From Meiothermus sp. (GTDB lineage: Bacteria; Deinococcota; Deinococci; Deinococcales; Thermaceae), in assembly GCF_025060375.1 (NCBI RefSeq), contig NZ_JANXCG010000027.1, positions 1-61,113 of the forward strand: a stretch of 61,113 nt of DNA, given 5' to 3'. This document shows positions 9,219-17,041 of this stretch, one piece after another. Position numbers and translations under genes: made by a program. Numbering within the stretch: the first letter of the stretch is position 1; each line of letters opens with the position of its first letter. The notes under the pieces are model-generated. The model had not been told where the DNA came from, did no database searches, and saw only the letters and a list, made by a program, of their open reading frames with translations.

Positions 9219-9240
9219 CTATCTTACGCCCGTAAGATAG
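9219..9240. promoter_or_regulatory. Perfect palindrome covering divergent promoters
   Basis: A 10-base arm CTATCTTACG, a 2-base centre and the exact reverse complement. Each arm carries TAAGAT, one reading toward the amidase (6 bases from its GTG) and one toward the esterase (10 bases from its ATG). The whole divergent control region is only 34 bases. Inference: the palindrome is both a pair of -10 boxes and a repressor operator. Confidence 0.6.
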
Positions 9241-9248
9241 GGGCCGGT

Positions 9249-10211
9249 ATGGTTGAGGTGCACCACCGCTCCGTAACCTTTTACCCCCCGGCCCGCGCCA
9301 GGTTTCTGGTCGGTGACTTCACCGACTGGGATAGGAGGCCCATCCCCATTGAAGGACCTCTTACCCTCGAGTTTCCCCCTGGGGCCTACATTGAGTACGC
9401 CTTTCTAGACGAGGACCGAGAGCCCTTCCCCGACCCCGACAACCCCCGCAAGGCCCAAAACCCCTGGTGGAGCTACCCCAGGGCTATCGAACTGCCCGGC
9501 TTTCAGTACGCCACGCCGCACCAGCCCTCCCGCCCGGTAGAGGTAGACCGCCACCGGCTGGCGTCCAGGGTCTTTGGCACCCCCCGCCGCTACTACGTGT
9601 ATAACCCTCAAGAACCGGCCCAGGCCACCCTCTACGTGCACGACGGGGTGGCTTACTATCGCACCGCCAAGCTGGCTGAGGTGGCCCAGGGGCTTCTGGA
9701 GCAGGGTCAGATAGACCCGGTTCGCATCGTGTTCATAGAGCCGGAGGACCGCCGGCAGGAATACTGGTTCAGCACCGCCTACGAACGGCACCTGCTGGAC
9801 GAACTCATCCCCGCGGTGGAGGCCCAGTACGGCCCTACCCCGGAACGGGGTTTGCTGGGCGCCAGCCTGGGGGGGCTGATCTCAGGCTGGCTGGCCTTGC
9901 GCCATCCCCAGGTTTTCCAGAAGGTGGCTACCCAGTCGGCCTGCCTCACTGCCTCGCCCAAGGGGGGCGATTCCTACACCGACCCTGAGTGGCTCACCGA
10001 GCAGTACCAGGTTGCCGAGACCCTCCCGCTGCGCTTTTACTGCGAGACCGGCCAGATTGAGTGGCTGCTGGCTCCCAATCGTCGCTTTGCTGCTATGTTG
10101 GCTGACAAGGGCTACCCTCACCTCTACCAAGAACGCCCTTCCGGCCACAACTGGATGACCTGGCGGCAGGGGCTGGCCCCGGCCCTGCTGTACCTGTTTG
10201 GCAGCAGATGA
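9249..10211 (+). CDS. Alpha/beta-hydrolase, enterochelin-esterase/EstD-like
   Basis: 320 residues from the ATG at 9249 (MVEVHHRSV); the frame is open upstream but overlaps the amidase. The N-terminal 90 residues resemble a CBM48/early-set fold ('FLVGDFTDWDRRP'), and the rest is an esterase domain with the nucleophile elbow GASLGG (about residue 200) and a late 'PSGHNW' histidine. This domain pair is seen in Fes-like enterochelin esterases. No siderophore genes are near, so the substrate stays open. No signal peptide is evident. Confidence 0.8.
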   Translation: MVEVHHRSVTFYPPARARFLVGDFTDWDRRPIPIEGPLTLEFPPGAYIEYAFLDEDREPFPDPDNPRKAQNPWWSYPRAIELPGFQYATPHQPSRPVEVDRHRLASRVFGTPRRYYVYNPQEPAQATLYVHDGVAYYRTAKLAEVAQGLLEQGQIDPVRIVFIEPEDRRQEYWFSTAYERHLLDELIPAVEAQYGPTPERGLLGASLGGLISGWLALRHPQVFQKVATQSACLTASPKGGDSYTDPEWLTEQYQVAETLPLRFYCETGQIEWLLAPNRRFAAMLADKGYPHLYQERPSGHNWMTWRQGLAPALLYLFGSR

Positions 10212-10217
10212 TAAGCT
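10212..10217 (+). promoter_or_regulatory. Leaderless-type promoter of the TerC gene (-10 TAAGCT)
   Basis: TAAGCT directly follows the esterase stop, with 7 bases to the ATG at 10225. Confidence 0.5.
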
Positions 10218-10224
10218 CGGGTTT

Positions 10225-10929
10225 ATGGATTTTGGTGCAGCTTTTTTAGCCATTCTGATTATTGTGGCCCTCGAGGCTGTTCTCTCCGTGGACAACGCCA
10301 TGGTTTTGGCTGTGATGGTGCGGCCTCTACCCGAACATCTACGCTCAAGGGCGTTGCTCTACGGCATCATCGGAGCCTATGTGCTACGCGGGCTGGCCTT
10401 GCTATTTGCCACCGTGATCATCCAGATATGGTGGATACAGCTTCTGGGCGGGGCTTACCTGGTCTACCTGGCCCTCAACCACCTGCTGCGCCGCAAGCCT
10501 GAGGAGGTTGGGGAGGAGAAGTTCCGAATGCAGCAGGCTGCGGCGGCCAGTTTTTGGCGGGTGGTGGCCATGATCAACCTGGTGGACCTGGCCTTTGCGG
10601 TGGACTCGGTGCTGGTGGTCATCGCTTTTAGCCGGGAGTTCTGGGTGATCTTCACCGGTGTTGCCATCGGGATTCTCCTGATTCGGCTGGCTGCTGGCGT
10701 CATGGTCGCTATCATCGAGCGATATCCGCGGCTCGAGGTCGTGGCCTACGCGGTGGTGGGGTGGGCTGGAATCAAGCTAACCCTGGAGGGCTGGGCTCAC
10801 GGTAGCGAGGTCTGGCTGCACCGCCCAGAGTTGGCGCTGCACCTACCGCAGGCCTTCTTCCTGAGCGTCACTCTGGCCATCTTGGTGCTGGGCACCCTGT
10901 GGGCCTTCCGCCGCTCTTCCGAATCCTGA
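10225..10929 (+). CDS. TerC family integral membrane protein
   Basis: 234 residues, about seven membrane helices. The two conserved acidic motifs of the TerC/Alx family are present: 'ALEAVLSVDNAM' (about residue 15) and 'LVDLAFAVDSVLV' (about 125). Members are linked to manganese export and to metalation of exported proteins; in some bacteria they confer tellurite resistance. No tellurite genes are near. Start chosen from the leaderless promoter; the in-frame upstream codons overlap the esterase. Confidence 0.9.
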   Translation: MDFGAAFLAILIIVALEAVLSVDNAMVLAVMVRPLPEHLRSRALLYGIIGAYVLRGLALLFATVIIQIWWIQLLGGAYLVYLALNHLLRRKPEEVGEEKFRMQQAAAASFWRVVAMINLVDLAFAVDSVLVVIAFSREFWVIFTGVAIGILLIRLAAGVMVAIIERYPRLEVVAYAVVGWAGIKLTLEGWAHGSEVWLHRPELALHLPQAFFLSVTLAILVLGTLWAFRRSSES

Positions 10930-10980
10930 ACCCGTACTCACCTGAGAGGGTAATCCCAATCACCCTGGGGGTTTACGGGT
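10930..10980 (+). other. Nested inverted repeat just after the TerC gene
   Basis: ACCCGTA (10930-10936) pairs with TACGGGT (10974-10980), and AGGGT (10947-10951) pairs with ACCCT (10962-10966) inside it. It touches the TerC stop codon. No T-run follows, so a terminator call would be weak. The rest of 10981-11075 shows no gene and no structure I could identify. Confidence 0.35.
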
Positions 10981-11075
10981 ACCTGCTCAAAGCTAGGGGT
11001 GCTGGACGTGGAGGACCTGCTCGGCCCCCGGCCCAGGCCTGAGCCCCCGCTGGGCAAAGCCCGGCCGATAGGCCG

Positions 11076-11081
11076 TAGAAT
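11076..11081 (+). promoter_or_regulatory. Possible promoter (-10 TAGAAT) just before a terminator
   Basis: TAGAAT lies 17 bases before a strong terminator hairpin on the same strand. A transcript from it would be only about 35-40 bases. No good -35 is visible. Confidence 0.35.
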
Positions 11082-11097
11082 CGCCACAAGACGACGG

Positions 11098-11126
11098 ACC
11101 CGAGGGTAGAGCACCCTCGGGTTTTT
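11098..11126 (+). terminator. Strong terminator hairpin facing plus, possibly bidirectional
   Basis: ACCCGAGGGT (11098-11107) pairs perfectly with 11113-11122 around a 5-base loop; TTTTT follows on the plus strand. It also sits 12 bases after the 3' end of the minus-strand tRNA, so on that strand it could end the tRNA transcript, although the tail there is T-poor. Confidence 0.7.
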
Positions 11127-11137
11127 GCGTCCTGGGC

Positions 11138-11215
11138 TGGTGCGCCCGGCAGGACTAGAACCTGCGACCTAAGGTTTAGGAAACCTTTGCTCTATCCACA
11201 CTGAGCTACGAGCGC
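11138..11215 (-). tRNA. tRNA-Arg, anticodon CCT
   Basis: Read on the minus strand, a complete cloverleaf forms. The acceptor stem GCGCTCG pairs with CGGGCGC with one G-U. The D-arm GCTC/GAGC, the anticodon stem AAGGT/ACCTT with loop TTCCTAA (anticodon CCT) and the T-arm GCAGG/CCTGC with loop TTCTAGT are all present. The discriminator A is followed by a genome-encoded CCA. CCT reads the rare arginine codon AGG. A -10-like TAGAAT lies at 11242-11247 upstream, and a 9-base inverted repeat (11217-11225 with 11231-11239) abuts the 5' end. Confidence 0.96.
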
Positions 11216-11216
11216 A

Positions 11217-11239
11217 GGGTTGCCCCAGGCGGGCAACCC
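11217..11239 (-). repeat. Inverted repeat next to the tRNA 5' end
   Basis: GGGTTGCCC and its exact reverse complement with a 5-base spacer, between the tRNA and its likely -10 box at 11242-11247. It would form a hairpin in the tRNA precursor leader. Confidence 0.5.
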
Positions 11240-11292
11240 AGATTCTAGCACCTATGCCGCTTTGCTTCTACAGCAAGCCTGAAGAAATCTGG

Positions 11293-11298
11293 TAAGTT
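11293..11298 (+). promoter_or_regulatory. Leaderless-type promoter (-10 TAAGTT) of the fusion gene
   Basis: TAAGTT, then 7 bases, then the ATG at 11306. No ribosome binding site is seen. Confidence 0.55.
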
Positions 11299-11305
11299 TG
11301 AGCGG

Positions 11306-12973
11306 ATGGGGCTTTTCATGGCGATTCTAGCCTATCTGGTGGGCGCCTTGCCTCTAGGGTACTGGGCGGTGCGCCGTTTGAGCGGATGGGACCCCCGCTG
11401 GGCCTCGAGCTACAACCTGGGTCTGGAGAACGCGCTCCAACGCCTGGGGATTGGTCCTGCGCTGTTGGCTTTTGTCCTGGATGCGCTCAAAGGTTTGTTG
11501 GCAGTTTGGTTGGGGGGGAGGCTGGGGTTCTCCTGGGGAGTGGTCTTTGCCCTTTTGGTCTATCTAGGCCACCTCTATCCCCTGCGACCTTTTTCCCAAG
11601 GAGCGCCGCTGCGGGGGCGGGGAGCAGGGGTGTTGTTGGGGACGATTCTTGGGCTCCACCTGAGCGGTCTGCCCTACCCCCATACGTTGGCGCTTCTGTT
11701 GCTGGGGGCGCTCACCCTGCTGACCCGCTATGTTTCACTGGCGGTCTTGGCTCTGCCTCTAGGCCTTGCATTTCTCACCACGTTTTTGCCCATGGAGCCA
11801 TGGGCCAGGCTCGCTGCTTGGGGCCTTTTTGCTGTGGCCCTGTGGCGCCACAAGGAGAACATTGCTCGGATGCTAGAGGGCATCGAGCCCCGCTTGGGTG
11901 AGCCTCCCCCCCTTCCTTCGGAGAAGCAGGTGGTCTGCGCCTTCATGATTCATCCCCTCACCTTGGAAGACCTCTTCCAAAGCCCCCGTTTTCGCTGGGC
12001 CAGGCCTTTGATTGAGCGGGGCATCCTTTCGCGTGCTTGGGTAGAGCGCCTTGCGGAGTTTTTCCGACCAATGAAGGTAGGGGAGCTGCGCGGGGTGAGG
12101 ACCGCGGACGGTCGGGAGATTCGCTGCTATCTAATTTCCGCCCCGCTTTTGCCCCACCAGATTACCGGTAAGCCCGATCTCGCCACCCTGCGGGCCATTC
12201 AAGGGGCCCGGTTGGCACGGGAGCTGGGCTGTACGGTGGTGGGGCTGGGGGCTTTCTGGAGCGTGGTGGGCGAGAAGGGCCGGTTGGTGCAGGAGGCGGT
12301 GCCCGAGATAGAGGTGACCAACGGTGGAGCCTACACCGCTGGCACCGTCAAGGCGGCCATCCCCGGCATTCTGGCCCACTTCGAGCAGACTGGACGAAGG
12401 TTGGGGGAGGCCACCGCTGCTGTGGTGGGGGCCAATGGGGTGGTGGCCTTTGGCATCGCCCGCCAGATAGCGCCCTTGGTGGGCAAGCTAATCCTGGTGG
12501 GGCGGAACCTCGAGCGCCTGGAGAAGAGCGCCGCAAGCCTCAGGCAGAATCTGGAGCGCAAAGGGCAGCCTGTGCCCAAGATCGTGACCACCTTGGATAT
12601 AGCCGCCATCCGCGAGGCCGACCTGGTTTTCAGCGCCACCTCCGACCCCCGGCCGGTCATCTTCCCCGAGCACGTGAAGCCCGGGGCCTGGATTTACGAT
12701 GAGGGCGTACCACCCGATGTGGACGAGTCGGTCAAGGGGCTGCCGGGGGTGCGGGTGATCCCGGGCGGGGTGGTGCGGCCTCCGGGCAACATGACCGGCA
12801 ACCTTGATCTGCACTTTGGCGAAGGGGCCGTACCGGCCTGTCTGGCTGAGACCATGATTCTGGCCGCTGAAGGGGCCTACGAGCGCAAGAGCCTGGGGGG
12901 TGAGACCAAGAGCGAGAACATCCAGTTCTTCGTGGATCGGGCCGAGGCCTTGGGGTTTCGGGTGGTGGACTAG
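11306..12973 (+). CDS. Fusion of PlsY-like acyltransferase and acyl-ACP-reductase-like protein
   Basis: 555 residues in two parts. Residues 1-195 are a membrane domain laid out like PlsY (glycerol-3-phosphate acyltransferase) with recognisable but altered motifs: 'VGALPLGYWAV', 'SSYNLGLENALQRLG' where PlsY has its GNPGATN motif, 'DALKGLLAV', and 'GHLYPLRPF..GAPLRGRGAG' where PlsY has FKGGKG. Residues about 215-555 resemble cyanobacterial long-chain acyl-ACP reductase: 'AVVGANGVVAFG' (nucleotide site), 'LILVGRNLERL', a GGVV motif, and 'ACLAETMILAAEG', whose cysteine (about 512) aligns with catalytic Cys294 of Synechococcus AAR. Inference: it reduces an acyl thioester to aldehyde next to an acyl-transfer site in the membrane. 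The product is unknown. Confidence 0.8.
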   Translation: MGLFMAILAYLVGALPLGYWAVRRLSGWDPRWASSYNLGLENALQRLGIGPALLAFVLDALKGLLAVWLGGRLGFSWGVVFALLVYLGHLYPLRPFSQGAPLRGRGAGVLLGTILGLHLSGLPYPHTLALLLLGALTLLTRYVSLAVLALPLGLAFLTTFLPMEPWARLAAWGLFAVALWRHKENIARMLEGIEPRLGEPPPLPSEKQVVCAFMIHPLTLEDLFQSPRFRWARPLIERGILSRAWVERLAEFFRPMKVGELRGVRTADGREIRCYLISAPLLPHQITGKPDLATLRAIQGARLARELGCTVVGLGAFWSVVGEKGRLVQEAVPEIEVTNGGAYTAGTVKAAIPGILAHFEQTGRRLGEATAAVVGANGVVAFGIARQIAPLVGKLILVGRNLERLEKSAASLRQNLERKGQPVPKIVTTLDIAAIREADLVFSATSDPRPVIFPEHVKPGAWIYDEGVPPDVDESVKGLPGVRVIPGGVVRPPGNMTGNLDLHFGEGAVPACLAETMILAAEGAYERKSLGGETKSENIQFFVDRAEALGFRVVD

Positions 12974-13115
12974 CCCTTGCGGCCCAGCAAGCTGGGCCAG
13001 CAGGTCTGCGCTCTGGAGCAGGTGCCCGCCCTCCACCGCTCGGTCTGGCAGCGGGATTGGTGCGGTTGCGCTGGTGTGGCCGTGCTGCTACGCAGTTGGT
13101 AGAACACAGGGAGTG

Positions 13116-13121
13116 TAGGTT
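13116..13121 (+). promoter_or_regulatory. Leaderless-type promoter of mqnB (-10 TAGGTT)
   Basis: TAGGTT with 6 bases to the second of two adjacent ATG codons (13128). It supports that start over 13125. The 150 bases before it, after the fusion gene, show no gene. Confidence 0.5.
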
Positions 13122-13127
13122 GGCATG

Positions 13128-13781
13128 ATGCTTCTGCTGAGCCCCACCCGGTTTGAAGCCGCTTTCCTGAGAGGCCGCAGGTTTACCTTCCACGGCCGCG
13201 CCGGGTTGCGCGGGGAGGGGTGGGTCTGGCTCGAGTCGGGCGTTGGCAAGGTCAACACCGCCGCTACCCTGGCTGCTTTTGCAAGGGGCCGAAAGCTGGA
13301 GAGGGTGCTGCTTTTTGGCATTGCCGGGGCCTACCCCGGTGCTGGGCTGCAGCTCGGCGAGGCGGCGCTTGCTGGGGAGGAGGTCCAGGCCGACCTGGGC
13401 ATCCGGGACAGGGGGATGGAGGGCCTGGGCTTCCCCACCCTGGCCCTGGGGTCGGGCCTGTACCACAACCGCTTCCCCCTGGACAGGGCGTTCACTGCGG
13501 AACTGAGCAGGACGCTCGGCCTGCCCGTCAGGACCTTCCTGACCCGCGATTTGGTCTCGGAAAGCCCCAGCGAGGCTCGGCGGCTTCAGCGCAGGTGGAA
13601 GGCGGACCTCGAGAACATGGAGGGCGCGGCTTTTGCCCAGACCTGCTTGTGGCTGGGCCTCCGGGGGGGTGAGCTGCGGGCGGTTTCCAACCTCGCTGGG
13701 GTGCGCGAAAAAGCCCGGTGGCGCATCCGGCAGGCGGTAGAGAGCCTCGAGCACCACATTCTGCGTATCATCGGGTCATGA
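13128..13781 (+). CDS. mqnB: Futalosine hydrolase
   Basis: 217 residues of the nucleoside phosphorylase/hydrolase fold. It has 'FGIAGAYPG' near residue 62 and the ribose-binding 'ENMEGAAFA' near residue 163. The enzyme removes the base from futalosine in the alternative menaquinone pathway known from Thermus thermophilus. MTA/SAH nucleosidase is a relative, but the sequence and the organism fit MqnB better. Its stop overlaps the ATG of the next gene (ATGA), so the two are translated together. Confidence 0.85.
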   Translation: MLLLSPTRFEAAFLRGRRFTFHGRAGLRGEGWVWLESGVGKVNTAATLAAFARGRKLERVLLFGIAGAYPGAGLQLGEAALAGEEVQADLGIRDRGMEGLGFPTLALGSGLYHNRFPLDRAFTAELSRTLGLPVRTFLTRDLVSESPSEARRLQRRWKADLENMEGAAFAQTCLWLGLRGGELRAVSNLAGVREKARWRIRQAVESLEHHILRIIGS

Positions 13782-14380
13782 TGGACATCACCCGCCCCAT
13801 CTACCCGGGCGTTCCGGTCTGGCCCGGCGATACCCCCTACAGCTACGAACTCACCGCCCGGATTGCTCAGGGCGACAGCGTGAACGTGGGTAAAATCACC
13901 ACCACCACCCATCTGGGCACCCATCTGGACGCTCCCTGGCATTACGTGGAGGAAGGGGGCAGGCTGGAAAGCGTGCCCCTTGCGGTGCTGGTGGGTCCCT
14001 GCCGGGTGGTGGACGCTCAAGGGCAAAAAGCCCTTTCGGTGGAGTTCCTAAGGGGTGTGGAGCTGGCTGAGCGCACCCTCTTCTACACAGGGCAGCCCAA
14101 CCGCTGGGATACCTTTCCCCGCCGCTTCACGCACGTGCTGCCGGAGGCCGCGCTGTACCTGGCTGAGCGAGGGGTGCGGCTTTTCGGCACCGATGGCCCC
14201 AGCGTGGACCCCCTTGACTCCAAAGACCTTCCCGCCCACCGGGCCTTTGCCCGGGGCGGGGTTTTCATTCTGGAGGGGTTGGCCCTAGAGGGGGTACCGG
14301 CGGGCAGGTATGAGCTGGTTGCTCTGCCCCTGCGGCTCGAGGGGACCGACGCCGCGCCGGTGCGCGCTATCCTTCGCTAG
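13778..14380 (+). CDS. kynB: Cyclase family protein, kynurenine formamidase-like
   Basis: 200 residues with the metal-binding motif HLGTHLDAPWH (about residue 47) of the KynB cyclase family. The family includes arylformamidase, which turns N-formylkynurenine into kynurenine. No other kynurenine gene is visible, and coupling to mqnB is unexpected, so the true substrate may differ. Start at 13778 (ATGA overlap) or the next ATG at 13781. The stop shares a CTAG with the convergent bamA stop. Confidence 0.8.
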   Translation: MMDITRPIYPGVPVWPGDTPYSYELTARIAQGDSVNVGKITTTTHLGTHLDAPWHYVEEGGRLESVPLAVLVGPCRVVDAQGQKALSVEFLRGVELAERTLFYTGQPNRWDTFPRRFTHVLPEAALYLAERGVRLFGTDGPSVDPLDSKDLPAHRAFARGGVFILEGLALEGVPAGRYELVALPLRLEGTDAAPVRAILR

Positions 14381-16953
14381 AAGCCTATTCCCAGCCGCAA
14401 CGCAAAGCGGCCGGTGGGGTTGCGCTGGCTGAAGCCGTAGTCCAGCCGGATGGGCGGCAGGATGGCCCCCAGCAGGTCCAGGTTGAGCTGCAAGCCCACC
14501 CCAGCCCCCAGGAAGAAGGCGTCCAGGTCGCCCGAGGCTGGCCACAGGCGGCCGAAGTCGGCAAAGACGAAGCCGTAGAGATTGGTGCCTCCGGTAGGGG
14601 AGAGGCCAAAGTCGTAGCCGTACTCGAGGCTGCCATTCAACACCGTGGTGCCCTTGTCGAGAAAGCGGGGGTCGTAGCCGCGCAGGGTGGAGATGTCGGT
14701 GCTGTTTCCGCCCAGGCTGAATTTCTGGCTGTCCTGGGCGGTTCCAAGAATGGTGCCGAAGGAGAGCCTCAGGCCCAAGGCCTGGCGGGCCGCCGCATCG
14801 AGGGGGAAGTACTGCCGAGCAGTGATGACCACCGGCACAAACTGGGTGGCCTCGCTGCCCTTGGGGAAGGTGATGCCATAACCGGTGCTGAGGTTGATGG
14901 AGAAGCCCCGAGTGGGAAAGTTGGCATCGTTGAGGGTGCTGTACGTAGCTCCCAGGGTCAGTGTGATGGCCTGGTATTCCCGCAGGCTCTGCTCAAAGCG
15001 GTTGATGGCATCCTGTAAGAGGGCGTTGCTGCAGGCGGTGTCCTCGGCCACACTGGGGTTGGCGTTGTTGCTCCCGTCGGTGACCCTCACCAAGCAACGT
15101 GGGCGGTTGGGGTCGTTGACCTCCAGGATGGGGATGCTCCACTCCCATCCCAGCCCTGCCGACAGCCGGAGGTTGGGGATTTCCTTGCTCAGGGGGCGGG
15201 AGATGGAGAAGTTCAGGCCGGTTTTACGCTCGGTGTACTGCCAGGGAGAGGTGGTGTCGTTGCTGTCGATGATCCCGTCGCCGTTGAGGTCAGGGGGAGA
15301 GCCATTGTAAAGCTGTTGCAGGGGGAAGTTGATGTTGGCCTGGGGTTGGCTGTAGAAGCTCACGCTGAAGGAGGTGCGCACCTCTTTGAAGTCGCCGAAG
15401 TCGATGTAAATCCAAGGGATGCGGTATGAGGCACTAAAGGTAAGGAGCTGGCCTGCATCGTTGGGGTTGATGCCCAGGGTAACGCTGTACTGGTGGGCTA
15501 GGCCCCAGAGGTTGGTGTCGCTGATGCTGATGCTGCCTTCCCAACCAGTTAGGCTGCTCCAGGCAATGCCCGGTACAAAGCTTCCAGTCTGAGCTTCGCG
15601 GAAGCTCAGCACCAGGATTACATCTTCGGGCCTTTCCCCCTGCTGGGGCCGCACGGTGGGAGGTTCGCGCAAAAGGCCAGTGCGAAGGATGTTGGTAATG
15701 CCCTGGCGCACTGCGCTCACAGAGAAAAGGCTGCCCACTGGAGGCATCTCCCGGAGGAAAACGCTGGGGTCGGTGCGGGTGAGCGGTGGGTCAATGCGGT
15801 AGCCCGCAATGCGCAGTTCGCGCAGCCGCTGGGTGTAGACCCCGTCCCGGAAGCTGAAGTCGGGCTGAGCTACCAGTTCGTACCCCGCCTCGCGGTACTC
15901 CCGCAGTAGCCGGACAAAATCCTCGCTGGCCAGGGCGGGGTTATACTCATCCCCAGCCTTCAGCCGCATGCGGGCCAGCAGCCGCTCAGTGGGAAGGGCG
16001 CTGTTGCCCTCGAGCCGCACCTCTCGGATGGGCCCGTAGCGCTGCTCGCCTACCTGAAAGGTGAGCCGCACCCCATCCTGACCCACGCGCTCTGGGCGAA
16101 CCTCAATGACCCGGCCCAGGCTGCGGGAAAGGGCGTTGACCCCATCTAGAATCCGGTCGAGGTTGAAGGGGTCACCCGCTTTGAGCCCCAGCGGGCTGAT
16201 ATCCAGCCCTTGGGGGTTGATCTCAGCGATCTTGAGCTCGCTGAAGACCACCCTCAAGACCCCCTCTGAAAGAGCGGTGCGGCCCAGGTCCACCCCGCTG
16301 CCGCGAAACCCCGCTGCAGCATAAATCTCGGCCGTTCTTCCCACCGCCTCTCGGTAGCGCTCGAAGGAGAAGCGCCCTTCCTCTATCACGCTCCGGAAAA
16401 GGGGTTCCAGGCGCTCTTTGGGGACGTAGGTGACGGTTCCGACCTCCACGGCTTTGAGTTCGGGGTTTTCCTCCACTCGGAAGGTGAGTTCCACCCCTTC
16501 GGCCAGGTCTTTGGCCTCAGGCGTGACCTTCGGTTCAAAGGGGAAGCCCTCGTTGCGGTAGATGCGGGCTAGGGCCTGGGCTGCCTCGGCGGCCTTTTTA
16601 GGGTTGAAGATAGAACCAACCCCGATGGCGTGCTCGCTCTCCAGGTAGCGCAGCACCTCAGCTTCGGGGAAGGCCCGGGAGGTGGCGCTCACCTTGGTGA
16701 GGCTGGGGTTGGGAACCACCTCCACCACCAGTTTGCTGCCCTCCAGCCGCAACCGTGCATTGCGGAAGTAGCCGGTCTCCAGCACCGCGGCCCGGGCCTG
16801 CTCGAGGTCCCCAGGTTCGTCGCCCACCCCAAAGGGCAAGGCGATGCGCACCAGGGCGGCGAGCACCGCGTCGGCACCCCGCACCTCGACCTCCTCGAGG
16901 GGGGCGGCGCAGGCCAGGCCCAGCGGAATCACAAAGGCCAGGAATCGCCTCAT
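14377..16953 (-). CDS. bamA: Outer membrane protein assembly factor BamA (Omp85)
   Basis: 858 residues: a signal peptide (MRRFLAFVIPLGLACA), several POTRA repeats over about residues 20-430, and a C-terminal 16-strand-type barrel ending in phenylalanine (GIGF), as outer membrane proteins do. It inserts barrels into the outer membrane and is expected in a diderm such as Meiothermus. The frame is open to 17016, but the start at 16953 gives a proper signal peptide and lies 7 bases after TATGGT (16961-16966). The long barrel loop around 'DLNGDGIIDSND' looks calcium-site-like. Confidence 0.93.
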   Translation of the reverse strand: MRRFLAFVIPLGLACAAPLEEVEVRGADAVLAALVRIALPFGVGDEPGDLEQARAAVLETGYFRNARLRLEGSKLVVEVVPNPSLTKVSATSRAFPEAEVLRYLESEHAIGVGSIFNPKKAAEAAQALARIYRNEGFPFEPKVTPEAKDLAEGVELTFRVEENPELKAVEVGTVTYVPKERLEPLFRSVIEEGRFSFERYREAVGRTAEIYAAAGFRGSGVDLGRTALSEGVLRVVFSELKIAEINPQGLDISPLGLKAGDPFNLDRILDGVNALSRSLGRVIEVRPERVGQDGVRLTFQVGEQRYGPIREVRLEGNSALPTERLLARMRLKAGDEYNPALASEDFVRLLREYREAGYELVAQPDFSFRDGVYTQRLRELRIAGYRIDPPLTRTDPSVFLREMPPVGSLFSVSAVRQGITNILRTGLLREPPTVRPQQGERPEDVILVLSFREAQTGSFVPGIAWSSLTGWEGSISISDTNLWGLAHQYSVTLGINPNDAGQLLTFSASYRIPWIYIDFGDFKEVRTSFSVSFYSQPQANINFPLQQLYNGSPPDLNGDGIIDSNDTTSPWQYTERKTGLNFSISRPLSKEIPNLRLSAGLGWEWSIPILEVNDPNRPRCLVRVTDGSNNANPSVAEDTACSNALLQDAINRFEQSLREYQAITLTLGATYSTLNDANFPTRGFSINLSTGYGITFPKGSEATQFVPVVITARQYFPLDAAARQALGLRLSFGTILGTAQDSQKFSLGGNSTDISTLRGYDPRFLDKGTTVLNGSLEYGYDFGLSPTGGTNLYGFVFADFGRLWPASGDLDAFFLGAGVGLQLNLDLLGAILPPIRLDYGFSQRNPTGRFALRLGIGF

Positions 16954-16960
16954 GCTGCCA

Positions 16961-16966
16961 ACCATA
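16961..16966 (-). promoter_or_regulatory. Leaderless-type promoter of bamA (-10 TATGGT)
   Basis: TATGGT on the minus strand with 7 bases to the ATG at 16953. Confidence 0.45.
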
Positions 16967-17041
16967 TGCGAGTCGGGTGAAGGGCGAGTGAGAGGCAGGG
17001 CAACCCCCAAACCCAAACCTTATGCTAAGGCAGGGGTATTC

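Noticed and set aside
10941-10980. CTGAGA-GGGT stretch resembling part of a TPP riboswitch
   Set aside because: The second conserved TPP half (the ACCTGATC region) is missing, and the next gene on that strand is not a thiamine gene.
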